DNA from: Macrobrachium rosenbergii
Taxonomy: Eukaryota; Arthropoda; Malacostraca; Decapoda; Palaemonidae
Length of the DNA stretch: 64,000 nt
Assembly: GCF_040412425.1 (NCBI RefSeq)
Contig: NC_089744.1
Location: forward strand, 39,211,599-39,275,598
Direction of reading: 5' to 3'
The number at the start of each line of letters is the position of its first letter. The first letter of the stretch is position 1. Made by a program: the position numbers and the translations under genes. The notes beneath the pieces were generated by a model. That model was not told the DNA's origin and made no database searches. It saw nothing but the letters and a program-made list of their open reading frames with translations. Positions 45,858-57,147 of the stretch are shown here, piece after piece.

Positions 45858-48479
45858 GAAGCCGTGTACCTTTAGGATGACTTATTACATAAACTATTTA
45901 CAAATATATATCTGAATCAGTAAAGTGAATGATGCAAATCTGTTATAAAGAGTGTACATTTTAAAATCCTGTAAAGATTTAAACACCAAAAGAAAAAATG
46001 AAAGTGTGCAAACGTTAGCACTTCTATTCTAATGAGAATCATTATGAAAATAGTATGAATGTATTGTGCTGTCCTGCAAAAATGAAGAAAGTGATTTAAT
46101 GTTTTTGTCGTCTAAAACTAGTAATTCAGCTGGCTCATGCAATGAATCATTTTGAAGGGAATGAAAATCTATTTACAGAACATTACAGCAAAAAGTGTTA
46201 ACAGCTGCACATAGCATATAAACACAAAACTTGGAAACCATATCACCAACAGCTCGATTTCAACCAACTTTTAGGAATCACTTTCTCTTTAGAATATGGG
46301 ATGGCGATAGACAGTCCTTGCATCAACTGCATGAGTTCATAATTATACCATAATTACTATAGGTTCATATTTTATATTTTTTTTTAATTCATGCTTTGAT
46401 CTAATACAGGTATTTTAAAACTAGTACAATATTACACAAATTTAACTGAATCCAATCCATTAATTTCTTAAAAGTGGACTTCTCATCAACATAACAGTTT
46501 TAGACTGCTTTAGGGTTTAGTCTACTTTGGGTTAAAAGAGGCTAAATCAATATAAGCACATTTACATGAGTGTTAACCTTACTAGTGTTAACAATTAATA
46601 AAGTTTAGAATATTCTTTAAAAAGTTTGCTTATGGAAATAAAAATAAATAGTAAATTCTATCTGAATTCCTCTGAGTACAGCAGAACCATCAGATACATG
46701 AAAGCTTTAGGTCTTGAAACACACCTACAAATAAATACTTAGAAAAATAATGGATAAAACTACAAAATAACTAATGGGATGCTACTGACGCTGTTGCTGA
46801 TATTAAAAGCTGATCACACAGTATCATAAAAAGTTAATAGCTCCCTCAAAGTTTCTAAAAGCTACCATTCTGATTAAAGGCATATACACAATACCACCAA
46901 ATGAGCATGATTTCAAGTTTACACAAACCTGTTCTAACATATTCCTCTTCAAAATTCTCAACAATATCTTCATGATGCAATGTGCATTACACAATATAAC
47001 AAGGTTAGAAAACATTTGAAAAAGTATGTACAGTACACAATTATGCTATGCAAGCACAAATTTGAGAAGCTTTGATAAAAATGACTCGATCACATTAAAG
47101 TTATACAAGTCTATAAAAATTAACAATCGTTATTTCCATTCCTTAAGTACAGCAATGACAACAGAAGTTCTTTTGAATGTGATAAAATTTAACTGTATAA
47201 CAGAAGAGAAGCTACCACATTTACAGTAAAACTTGACATTCATATATTTTAGTTGGACTTCATTATTACTACCGACTACAAAATGCATCAAAGGGATTTA
47301 CTGATCATTCCCAAAAATGACATAACTTCCATATGATGTAAAGTTTGATATTTTTAAAGCAGAGTTATTATAATACAATAATATAACTTTCAATAACAGC
47401 ACCAGGCTGGGAGTTGGCATGGATGAATAAATACTGTTCTGTGTTTATAATTAAATGGGATGAAGCATACTTTCTTCCCTTCTTATGATGATACCACACC
47501 AAAAAGTGTAAATATACTGCAAAATTATCCTTATAAAACTGGAAGCAACCAATACTGGTACCATATGGCAATGACATCAAAAACCTCTTTAATGCTACAG
47601 TATTCTGTGTTAAAATAAAATCTAACTTTTCTAAGAGTATAAGGTTAAGAAGTGCATTGTATGTTTGGTAAACTACAATAAAAAAAATGGCAATAATATC
47701 GGCATTGAAAAAGATGCACTTTCTAATCAAGTTCTGTTAAATGCCACTTTATGCTAAATTTATTTTTGCAAAAATAGAATACAGTATTTCACTGGTAAAT
47801 AATATACAATAAAAAATTAGGCTGCAAGGTTATGAAATGTGTAAGAACAATTATTGAATTCATGATATGTGTTTTTGAGTTGCAACTGCACCATCATAAT
47901 ACTCTATGCTTATCTTGGTGATGTACAGTACACCAGTAAATGAGATAAGAAATGCACTGATAATAAATATTTTATAGGAACAATGTCAACTTGGTCAATC
48001 TTAGGCAAAACTGCTGGTCTGTGTTATTTATGAATACCAGAAAAGTCTGATGAGGTCATAATATAATCACGTATAAAACCTCTTGCTGACAACTCCCATA
48101 GCACTGGGAAAGGACTGACAGTGAATGCATAAAAATTATAAACATTAACATTTTCAAACATTTAAGTGCAGTTACTAACAAGTTTGGTTAGTTTTGTACT
48201 TTCAATGACAATACAATATTTCAAATAATTATCAAAAGTATGGCACTTTTGGTTTTAGTGAGACTAAGAAATCCTTAAGCCAAACAAAGTAATCAAATAC
48301 ATAGATGAATACTACAATTTCTTTTCTTTCAATTTATGATTTAAGCAAGTTTAAGTAACAGGAATTACAAAGGACAATGTAAAACATTCAACTGAAACCA
48401 GGTTAAAAACAAGTACTATTTCCATAGTTTTATTACCAAGCAATTACTTAAATTGTCTTTGGTTAGTACTAACAAATAT

Positions 48480-48632
48480 TCAAGGGTCAATGGCATCTAA
48501 GTCTTGGGACGGAGATATTTCACGTTCACAGGTGCTTTCTTTTATATCTCCTAATTCTGGAGCATCACAGTCAATTTCCATTTCTGTAGATTCCAGTTCA
48601 CTCAATAATGCTGTGGCTTCCTCTAAGGTTAA
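48480..48632 (-). CDS. USP24: USP24-like deubiquitinase, last coding exon
   Basis: On the minus strand an acceptor TATTCTAG precedes TTAACC at 48632, and 50 codons run to a TGA at 48482-48480. The peptide begins LTLEEATALLSELE and ends SQDLDAIDP. Joined in phase 0 to the preceding exon it gives FQRTTSAQ followed by LTLEEATALL. From memory, the C-terminus of the very large ubiquitin hydrolases USP24 (and, less closely, USP9X) has FQRTxSAQ-TL-x-x-ATALL and, in USP24, an acidic tail ending DLDDVDP. The middle of this exon is acidic and low in structure, as expected for that tail. The catalytic domain is far upstream, outside the window. A USP9X/fat-facets ortholog is the alternative. Confidence 0.75.
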   Translation of the reverse strand, partial: LTLEEATALLSELESTEMEIDCDAPELGDIKESTCEREISPSQDLDAIDP

Positions 48633-48841
48633 CTAGAATAGAGGAAAATATTTAAAATCACATCATGCAAAGCTACTGCATACTTTACGGATTCATTTTC
48701 TACTGACAAATAAAATTAAGAAGCTTTCTGAAACTGTTCAAAATAAATATAATCACACACACCACAAGAAGAGACCATGATAATATTGCATATTTCAGTA
48801 TTGCATACAAAATACTTTACTATCCAATTTTTCAAGCATAC

Positions 48842-49089
48842 CTGGGCACTGGTAGTTCTCTGGAAATTCTTTGTGCTAGAATCTTCATTGCTCAATCCTG
48901 TGGTTGTTGAAACAGTAACTGAATGGTCATCCATTCTTCCACGGAGCCATTCAACAGCCCATTGCCATCTAGCCTGAGTACTTGTCAGTAGGTCTCGTGC
49001 AATAGGACAACGGGCTGAGAGCATAACCACCAGTTTAATGCACTGGTAGGCTCTTCTGCTATCACTGTCCTTGTTGCTTTCAATGATAT
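48842..49089 (-). CDS. USP24: USP24-like deubiquitinase, penultimate exon
   Basis: The minus-strand exon is bounded by acceptor TACTTTGTAG (before 49089) and donor CAG|GTATGC (48842/48841). Its first two bases complete a codon begun in the upstream exon (G|AT, Asp), and it ends in phase 0. It encodes IIESNKDSDSRRAYQCIKLVV, then MLSARCPIARDLL, QWAVEWLRGRM and SSTKNFQRTTSAQ. RAYQCIK, CP-x-A and WAVEWL are conserved in the C-terminal helical region of USP9X and USP24. It acts outside the protease core, probably in scaffold or substrate contacts (family knowledge, not shown here). The intron to the last exon is 209 bases; the upstream intron is about 9.9 kb. Confidence 0.8.
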
Positions 49090-49912
49090 CTACAAAGTAA
49101 ATATGCTTTTTAAGACATTTTCTATGTCTACGAAGTAAATATGCTTTTCAAGATATTTTCTTATGATAATGAGAGGTAAAATACTTATACAGTATATGAT
49201 TATTATAGTTAAAATGCATAATAGATTGAGGCAATAAATTAAAAGTAATATTTTAATCTATGATAGCCAAGTTAACAGACAAGGAAGATACATCCTGAAG
49301 TATGCCTGACTCAAAATATTCTACGTTTAAAGTAAATCTGAAGTGAGTGATATAAGACTATATAAAAATTAAAGGTACAGGAAAGCAAAGCAAAATATAA
49401 AAAAATTAAAAGGAAAGGGGAAGATTAGCATAGCATGAGAGGAGCAGAGCAACACCATAGTACAAACAATTTATTATAATTATCAAGCATCAAGCAACCA
49501 CAAGAAAAGGCAAAGTATTGACCACAAATAATATGTAAATATATGAGAGACCTTTAATGAGCTCATATTTACCACCCGACATACTTACAACGGCTTGGCA
49601 TCTTCTGGTCATCAGAAGGTTAGAGAGTACAATAAGAGCCTGTGACATCCATTTTCTCCTTTATTTAAATAAAAGTATAATTTGTGCCATTTCTTAAATA
49701 TTTTATTTATTTATTATTAGGCAGTAATTGTACTGATTTAAAAAAAATGTTGAAAAGCTGTTTGACATACCAATCTGTACAGTATTTATTTTTATAAAAC
49801 GTATTTATAAGCTTACGACAATTTTTCTTTTAGTAAAAGAGTTTGGCCTTCTCATCCTCCAAAGAAAAAAAAATAGTGCTGGATTATGAATAATTACAAT
49901 AATATGCACTTA

Positions 49913-50024
49913 ATGACAGCATATGGTGTTTCAAGACAGTCACCCATCTAAGTACTGACTGGACCCAGTATTGGTTAACTTCACTTTTCCAATACTGCTT
50001 CCTCCAGGTCATATGGCCTATAGG
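49913..50024 (-). pseudogene. 5S rRNA-derived pseudogene or SINE head
   Basis: The minus strand from 50024 aligns by eye along the whole of animal 5S rRNA: TATAGGCCATATGACC (5' part), then GTGAAGTTAACC, CAGTCAGTACTTAGATGGG (5S: GGTTAGTACTTGGATGGG), GTGACTGTCTTGAAACACC, ATATGCTGTCA. About 112 nt with perhaps 30% substitutions, so it is not functional. 5S-headed SINEs (SINE3 type) are known in other animals; whether a SINE body follows is unclear. Confidence 0.75.
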
Positions 50025-50047
50025 ATCTTTTGCCTCACTAGACTCCA

Positions 50048-50405
50048 TTTAACCCTCAATTGGTCTACTCTTTCACTGATGGTGTAGCCAGACTTGTTTT
50101 TAAGTGACATGCTTCTCCTCCTTTGTAGATGACTTCTTCAACTGTTCTTTGTTCAAGAAGCGTGCCTCAGACTCACCCATTACTGGTAAATTTGACAAGG
50201 CTTAAGAACAGAACCCTGGGTGGTGGGGTAACTTAGTACCTCCACTACACATGCTTCTGCTTCTGAGCCCTGCTAAATTTAATGGTAGTAGGTAAGTCTC
50301 AAGCATGCTCCTTGAACAAGAACAGTTGAAAAAGTCACCAACAAAGGAGAAACATGTCTGGCTACATCATCAGTGAAAGATAGGACCAACTTAGAGTTTT
50401 ATGGG
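50048..50405. repeat. 358-bp imperfect palindrome
   Basis: The left half 50048-50228 is the reverse complement of the right half 50229-50405. Pairs include CACTGATG(G/A)TGTAGCCAGAC with GTCTGGCTACATCATCAGTG, TTCAACTGTTCTTTGTTCAAG with CTTGAACAAGAACAGTTGAA, and GAGTGAGAC-like inner parts; the centre near 50228 also retains similarity (GGTAAATTTG with TAAATTTA). It starts about 25 bases from the 5S pseudogene and ends at the MITE. It may be a foldback transposon; no protein is encoded. Confidence 0.75.
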
Positions 50406-50569
50406 TAGCAGTGGCCATACAGTTCACACCTATGCCACTGGGAACATTTGTACTTGTCCTGTTTGCATAATGTCTCTCCAGGTCATAAAGCATCTTTGAT
50501 CTTTGACTTGCAAATACAAATGTTCCCAGTGGCATAGGGGTGAGCTGTCTGGCCAATGCTACCCATAAA
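50398..50569. mobile_element. 172-bp MITE with 55-bp inverted repeats
   Basis: TTTATGGGTAGCAGTGGCC...GGGAACATTTGTA (50398-50452) is matched in reverse complement by 50515-50569 with about four mismatches, enclosing a 62-bp centre. No coding capacity. No clear target duplication could be read, so the superfamily is unknown. Confidence 0.8.
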
Positions 50570-51446
50570 TTTCTGTTGAATCAAAAAATAAGAAGAAAGG
50601 AATGAAAAAACTTTTGTTGCCTTAAAGCCAACATTCCCAAAGAAGCGCCAAACTTGTGGTTTTGAAATTTTCTGTTAATGCACTTGTAGTTATTTCAGCA
50701 GCAGATCATGTCTCCAGAGTCCTGAAATGGGCTTTGCAATGCTGTTCCACATCGCTCCACATCCACAAAAAGCCAAAAAACCCTGCTTAATCCTGTCCAC
50801 TTCCTTCTCAATGTGTTCATAAAGATACATGTTTGGCGCCAGTCAAAAGAGAAGGAAACATGGTACTGTACTGTATTCCCATGTTGTAAGATCATGCTCT
50901 TTAGAAGTGGAAATGAAGGGCTCTAGAGTAAGATGCCTTGGCCATAAGCATATCCTTGACTGCCTTGAGCTTTGCCTTGATTGTCTGTCAAGGCAGGACT
51001 AGGAATAGCCTTTGGATGACTGAAAGGTCAATACTAGTACATGCTCTCAAATTATGAGTATCAGAAACATGGACAATGTCAGGGTATAACTTTGCACAAC
51101 TGTCTATTAATGAATGACAGAAAGAAGGAAAACTACTTCGGAATTATGATCAATTCAAGAGGGTTGCAGATGCAGTCCAGTTTTAAAATATTTTTACCTC
51201 AGTCATTTTTTAAAAACAGGTCAGACCATTAGTTGAACTATAGCTTACCTTTAATGTTTACTGTTCACAATACATTATTTATCTCTTGTTATACCTACAA
51301 TACTTTCCCTTGGTTTACAAATGGTTTAAGATGATTTTCCATAGGAACTTCCATTGGGCATACTGCTTCTCTCTTTCAATGTTGTGCTTGAAGTCCTGGC
51401 CACCAGAATTGGTTACTTTTCTGTTTCATGTGTTTCATTGGTCTAG

Positions 51447-51520
51447 ACACGTTTTCATTAATGTAAATATTGATATACCTAACATTTACTCATCAATGTA
51501 AATATTGATATACCTAACAT
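51447..51520. repeat. Tandem duplication, ~39-bp unit
   Basis: GTAAATATTGATATACC plus TAACATTTAC occurs twice, separated by TCATCAAT. Confidence 0.85.
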
Positions 51521-52285
51521 TTACAGCAAAGAAAAGTGCACATACACTCAAAATAATCACTTCTCTGGCTAGTTTTGTTACAACATATTGTAAACAAACA
51601 ACATGAGTGCTTGAGAGAATGAAAGAGCAAACAAAAGCAAAGATGCTAGTTAATTGGGTGTGGTATGAAAACCTTCAAAGACAAATGTTCAACACTCAGG
51701 GAGGTTACTTGTGCAAAAGTAAAGAAGAAATCAAAAGTAAAATTCAGGAAAAAAGAAAATCAAAGACATTCCGATCTGTGTGCTGAGACTAGCCATGTGC
51801 CATTTAACTGCCCAAATGTTTAAACAAGGTAATGTGCAAACTCAATAAAAAATGGCCCAAAGGGTACGAACTTACCTCAACTACTATCTAAAATTATACA
51901 TTTCAGTGTCCCTTAACAAATCAAACCGTCACTTGCACTGCTCTGAAGGAGCTGAAAGATACATGGATCATTTTCTCCAACCCATATGGCTTGGGTAAGT
52001 TGGTCAACCCCCCCTCTGGTTAGGAGTATGGGTGACAGAGGGAAGTGGTAGTGGGCACAACCTTCCATCCACTGGCATGACTCAAGTTTCCTGGCAAACA
52101 GCTTTCTCTGACAATCACTAAACTAATACAGTACAGGACAGCCCTGAGGCCAGTTCCTATACAGAGGGGGGAGTGCAAAAAAAAAATATTATACCTTAGT
52201 TTAACCAGACCAGCCCAACTTACACAGTAAAGGAATGCAAAACATTCAGTATAGAAGACAAAAGGTTTTGAATATTGTAAGATTG

Positions 52286-52346
52286 TAGAAGAGAATGATA
52301 CTTGTTTTTCCACTGTAGAAGAGAACGAGACTTGTTTTTCCCGCCG
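52286..52346. repeat. Tandem duplication, ~30-bp unit
   Basis: GTAGAAGAGAATGATACTTG and TTTTTCC repeated with one or two changes, just upstream of the Gypsy-3 gag. Another 16-base duplication (CTGGACACCAGGGTT) is at 52432-52463. Confidence 0.8.
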
Positions 52347-52493
52347 GAGGGAAGATTGGCATCTCCCTCCAACCGAGTCAGTATGCAACTGGCGCTCTTG
52401 TAGTAAAGCATCACTCTGCAATACATGCGTCACTGGACACCAGGGTTCTGGACACCAGGGTTTTATTACAATCCTACGCATCTAACATCCTAC

Positions 52494-53520
52494 ATGGCGC
52501 AAAGAGTTACCTATGCTTACACATGGGATGCAGAATGCCCACCCCAAGAAGACCTACAGTAGCCGCCCGAAGGCCTACTGGCCTTAGAGGCTCCTATTTA
52601 CCGGCTCCTAATAATGCTGCATGCATGCAACTATGGCTAGCGCAACAGCAACGTACTCTCGAGGCCCTCCAAACCGGTATCACCAATGCTGTCCTATCTA
52701 GAACACGTGGATCCCTGTCTAGGGTGCCAACGTCAGCAGCCCCCGAGAAATGTGAAATGGAGATGTCGACAGCCACGTTTTGATCATGGCAAAGGTCAAT
52801 GGAGTGTTGGCTTTGACTTTGCAAGGTGCTGGCCGACAAGAAGGTCCATCACGTGAGACTACATTGCACATGCCCTTGATGCCAGGTACAGTGCAACAAA
52901 CTGGAGCGCCCTTTCGACTGAGGAGGCACTGGATGCTGTCTCCAAACTCTTCCTTTGTGTGTCAAACCAAGCAGTTCAGTGGTTAGAGTTTTTCAGCATG
53001 ACGCAAGGCCATAACGAAAGTGTCAGTGATTTTTTCTTGCATAGCTCTCAAACAGCCACAGACTGTGAGTTTCAGTGCCCTAATTGTAATTTTAATCTCT
53101 CAGAGTATATGCTGTTAAAAGAACTTATAGTGGGATTAGGGGATCAAGTGTTAAAAAGACAATTATCTCAATCATATGAGTCATTTGCAAGTGTTGATGC
53201 CCTACAGGCAATGTGTTGCGCGTTCGAGGCTGCCAAGCAGGATGCCAGTGGTAGGCAGCAAGGTACAGAAATCGCACCAGTAGAGTTTGAAAGTAGCGCA
53301 GCTGCCATCCCTGAGGTGGCTGCTGCACACGGCAGGAGGAGCCAGCCACCGTCGGACCCCCTCACTGTTAAGCGCATTTGCGGGAACTGCGGAGGTAGCC
53401 ACACCCGAGAGAAACGCATGCCTGGCAAGGTCGCTTATTTGTCATAACTGCCAGAAGACCGGGCACGTCAAGAAATGCTGCAGAAGCAAGAAGGCACCGT
53501 CGAACCCCACCACCGCCACA
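52494..53520 (+). pseudogene. Gypsy-3 gag with zinc knuckles
   Basis: An ATG at 52494 starts MAQRVTYAYTWDAE; frames then shift. The central part (52959-53447) includes VQWLEFFSMTQGHNESVSDF, CEFQCPNC, YMLLKELIVGLGDQVLKRQL and ALQAMCCAFEAAK, a retrotransposon gag capsid pattern. The tail has ICGNCGGSHTREK, where the last Cys of the CCHC knuckle is replaced, and after a frameshift CHNCQKTGHVKKCC, an intact C-x2-C-x4-H-x4-C. It would bind element RNA; not functional as a continuous frame. Confidence 0.8.
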
Positions 53521-53699
53521 GTGGTGACAGGGGCAATCAGCTGTCGTTTTTCAACGTAAGGCCTGCGCTGCTGCAGCGTCGGGCTGGCTTAAGAGATGTC
53601 ACCAACTTACAGCTGGAGTGCCTGGGAACAGCAGTCTTTCTGATCTCCTTCAGGAATCACACAAGTGTACAAGAGGTTTATTTCGACAAATCAGCCAAG

Positions 53700-55055
53700 T
53701 CGCTTTACCTCTCTTTTCTGTATGTAAAGACCTCGGGCTTGTCCCAAACAACTTTCCACACCATCTTCCAAGTCCAATATTGGTGAGTGCGTCTACCGAC
53801 ACAACCCCACCACCCAGACCTTCGTCAGTTCCATTACCACCCATCAAAGAGAATGTCCCATGCTTGGAGCAATGGTTACTCCAACACTTCTCGTCAACGA
53901 CATTCAATACGACCAGGAAGCCATTACCAGTGATGGTGGGGGAGCCCCGCCACTGATGCTGAACGCCGTGCCATACGCATGCCACACTCCTGCAACAGTT
54001 CCCAAGCACTGGGAAGCCGAGGTGAAGGCCCAGCTTGAAGAGGACATGCGGAGGGGCATCATCCAAGAAGTCCCCCCAGGAGAAGCGATGGAATGGTGCG
54101 CACGAATGGTTGTGGTGGCGAAGAAGTCAGGTCACCCACAACGCACAGTGGACTATCAACGCCTGAATGCCTCCTGCAGAAGGAAGACACATCACACTCC
54201 AGCGCCCTTCGACATGGTATCCAGCATCCCCCAACACTCCTACAAGACAACAACTGACGCTTACTGGGGATTCCACCAGGTGGAACTCGACCAGGAGAGC
54301 TGCCGCCTGACGACGTTCATCACGCCCTGGGGTCACTTCCAGTACCGCAGGACCCCCATGGGCCATTGCTCTGCCTTGGATGCCTATACGAGACGATTCA
54401 ACGACACCATCAACGACATACCCCGGAAGTATAAGTGCGCAGATGACACTTCTTCATGACAGTGGGGTTGATGAAGCCTTCTGGCACACATGAAGCCTTC
54501 TGGCACACATATGACTTCTTGGCAACGTGTGGCAAAGGGCATCACACTTAAGCCCGAAAAATTCAACTTCCGCAAGAGAGAGGTAGAATTCATCGGGTTC
54601 TATTTGGGTTGGGAGAGATATAAACCGACTGACGACAGCCTTGCAGCCATTCGGAAGTTCCCTGTGCCACCCAAGCCCACAATTACCAACATCAGGTCAT
54701 GGTTCAGCTTTGTTAATCAGCTGGCGCCGTTCCTTGCGGCTGCCCCCATCATGTAACCATTCAGGGATCTCTTGAAGAAGAAGCAGATGGGCAAACATGT
54801 CTTCTGGGACAAGTGTCTGCAGGAGAAATTCAGGAGTGCTCAGGACACCATCTGCAAGCTGGCCAGGGACGGCCTGGCATACTACGATAAGTCCCGTCCT
54901 ACGGCTGCCCTTACGGACTGGAGCAGGGAAGGCATAGGATTCGTCATCTTCCAGCAATATTGTAGCTGTACAGCCACTGATATGCCATTCTGCTGTAAAG
55001 ATGGGTGGAGAATCGCCCTCTGAGGAAGTAGACGCCTGTCCCCCGCCGAGGCAAT
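53700..55055 (+). pseudogene. Gypsy-3 reverse transcriptase and partial RNase H
   Basis: Landmarks: KDLGLVPNNFPHHLPSP (53730-53780), then NAVPYACHTPATVPKHWEAEV, EWCARMVVVAKKSGHPQRTVD and YQRLNA, YWGFHQVELDQESCRLTTFI and TPWGHFQYRRTPMGHCSALD. Next is YKCADDTSS (about 54430), where the usual YVDD is CADD, then a stop caused by a 21-bp duplication at 54472-54513. Further frames give GITLKPEKFNFRKREVEFIGF, IRSWFSFVNQLAPFLAAAP (stop after) and ALTDWSREGIGFVIFQQYC, the first RNase H motif with its Asp. It ends at RRLSPAEA. No full-length enzyme is possible. Confidence 0.88.
54472..54513. repeat. 21-bp tandem duplication inside Gypsy-3 RT
   Basis: GAAGCCTTCTGGCACACAT occurs twice in a row and contributes to the frame break after the CADD box. 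Confidence 0.9.
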
Positions 55056-56106
55056 TGTTTACATATTCAGTGGGATGACAAGCAGTGACTGCACTCTACA
55101 AAACCTGAATATGCCTATGTTTAACCTGAAGTTACAGCATGATAGGCTCTCAGTCTAGATAGGCTATACGAGTCATACTGGATACAGTTTGATGAGAATT
55201 TTCTTAAGGACATTATCTCCTTTCAAAATAATTTTATCATAAAAAATTATGTAACCTATACTGTAGGTTTATAAAGTTTATGACGTTAGGATTATAGGCC
55301 TATCTTATATTCAGCTGTTTTATTGTGGTTATTCTTGATTTTTGTTGTTGCTGTCATGGTGCTTGTAGTGAATTCAAAAACTTTTCATACGGTGACCTAA
55401 CATTGCAGAAGAAACATAGGCCTATTCATACAATACTAGTATTGTATACAGAATTATCTGCCTACTATTTTTAATTGAAATTTAGTCATTTGTTTTAATT
55501 AAAAGTAACTGAGATCTTCATGAATATATTCTATGCTAGAATATTCTCCTAACAACAAAGAGAGAAGAGAAATTTCCTGACACTTACATATCCTTTTGTC
55601 CAACAGGGTAATCTACAAGAGTGTCCCCAAATTCAGATGACTCAGACTGGTTTAGGTCATCTCATGCATGCCTTTTTCAGCTAACATTTAATTTTTTCTT
55701 GTTTTGTTATGAATCTTATGATGCCTTCCTATCATAGCCTTCATTTTCATAGAATTGCTACAAGAGCCTTTTATTTAATCATCACAGTATTATAATTTAT
55801 CTTTTTGTAAACATTTTTTTATATATACTTTGAGAGCAATTTGATAGTTGTGAGTAATGCTGAGACAGCCCTACGATCAGTCTGTGTGCGCCATCAGCTA
55901 CATGCCCGCAAGTTTTACTTTTTACTCTGTGGTATAAGTGGTGTCACAGTTACTGTGGCCATCCACACATGTACACATTTGTATATGCACATGCTTATAA
56001 GTGTACATTCCACCATATGCATATACATTATATATCGTGGGGTCGAAGCTTCTATATTAAAAGCTACTCTATCTCCAACTGATATGGGTAGAAAACTATT
56101 TGCAAT

Positions 56107-56290
56107 TCGAAATTGACATATAGGCCTATGTCGTGTCATTGCCTCAAAACATAGGAATTTGATGTGTAGGCCTCTGTCCTGTCACTGCCTCAAAATATTA
56201 GAAATTGATGTGAAGGCCTATGCCCTGCCATTGCCTCAAAATATAAGAAATTGATGTATAAGCCTATGCCCTGTCATTACCTCAAGTAGC
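56107..56290. repeat. 46-bp minisatellite, four copies
   Basis: GCCTCAAAA recurs at 56141, 56187, 56233 and (ACCTCAAG) 56279, exactly 46 bases apart. Each unit also has AAATTGATGT, AGGCCTATGTC and CTGTCATT. Confidence 0.92.
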
Positions 56291-56304
56291 AGTAGTATTA
56301 AAGT

Positions 56305-56370
56305 AGTTTAACCAGACCACTGAGCTGACTTTCAGCTCTTATAGGGCTGGCCTGAAGGATCAGGATACAA
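56305..56370 (+). repeat. Dispersed decapod-type repeat fragment
   Basis: GTTTAACCAGACCACTGAGC then CAGCTCTTATAGGGCTGGCC. I recall this wording as the start of a very abundant decapod short interspersed repeat (memory only). A weaker match is at 38180-38235. Confidence 0.5.
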
Positions 56371-56495
56371 TACCACAAAGGACCACAAAATATACAAATT
56401 TAATCGTGGGCCTAATCTCACGATGATATTAACATTTGATATGCAGGATTATCATGAATTAATTCCCTAATATTGGAGCTGGATTCACAATTCTA

Positions 56496-56692
56496 CAGTA
56501 AACTCTCCGTATTCGCGGTCTCACGATTCGCGGACTCACCTATTTGCAGATTTCTCTATGGAACATATAAATGCATTATTTGCTGAAAATTCGCCCATTC
56601 ACAGTATTTTTCACTAAAAAATATTCACTAATTACTGCATTTTCATGACTAAATGCACTTTTTGTGATAAAACTATTAAAATACCCAGGCAG
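56496..56692 (+). mobile_element. CAGT-ended Tigger-type MITE, left part
   Basis: Starts CAGTAAACTCTCCGTATTCG after TA and matches the first ~200 bases of the complete copy at 58051-58406 (shared AATTCGCCCATTC, TTTTTCACT, GCACTTTTTGTGATAAAAC). Its right half is replaced by other sequence. Confidence 0.8.
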
Positions 56693-57147
56693 TGCTCGAG
56701 TTACGATAATTTGATTTTGCAATGGGGTAAGCAATTAATACCGATACGACAATATTTATAAAATATTTTTAAAATTCCCGTGGACACAGGCAGCACCGAG
56801 AGAGACCTAATTACAACAGACCAACTTCTTTTCTCCATTTCTTTATCCCATCTTATAGTTATAAAAAGTAAAAGAGAATGATATAAGTATTGCTAGTAAG
56901 GTTATACTCTTGCGTAAAGAGAATGATAAAAGTATTGCTCCTAAGGTTATACTCTTGCGTAAATGCGTACAGCCATAAATAACCGACCGAGAAACTGTTG
57001 TTTTGCTCATCACCGAATCGGATAACAACAGCCATTTTGCTTGTATTTCAACCATCGTACGGTAATACACAATTACCGTAGTTATACTACAAATGACGTT
57101 AAGCAGAATAGGACTGATATATTTTTTACATTATACCCTTATTCGGT

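Larger units (their letters stand above)
43946..48479. other. No gene recognised; possible 3' UTR of the USP24-like gene
   Basis: AT-rich, no transposon identified, and the stretch follows the stop codon at 48480 on the minus strand. A minus-strand AATAAA occurs about 50 bases past the stop (48427-48433) and others occur further on, so the true poly(A) site cannot be fixed. It contains the tandem duplications listed separately. Confidence 0.4.
52494..55055 (+). mobile_element. Gypsy-3: truncated LTR-retrotransposon internal region
   Basis: Plus-strand remnants in order: gag (52494-53447 and onward), two zinc knuckles (53370-53500), a decayed protease region (53540-53800), RT (53800-54760) and the start of RNase H (54770-55050). 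The sequence breaks off inside RNase H after RRLSPAEA near 55050. No integrase and no LTR pair are recognised. A different Gypsy lineage from Gypsy-1 and -2, judged by gag and RT wording. It lies antisense within the USP24-like intron. Confidence 0.85.

Noticed and set aside
48716..49030. Single 104-codon open frame read as a complete small gene
   Set aside because: Its C-terminal part reads through a clear splice donor into intron; the exon model with the downstream exon explains it better.
52020..52481. 153-codon minus-strand open frame
   Set aside because: No domain, lies opposite the leader of Gypsy-3, and includes an internal tandem duplication; likely a chance frame.
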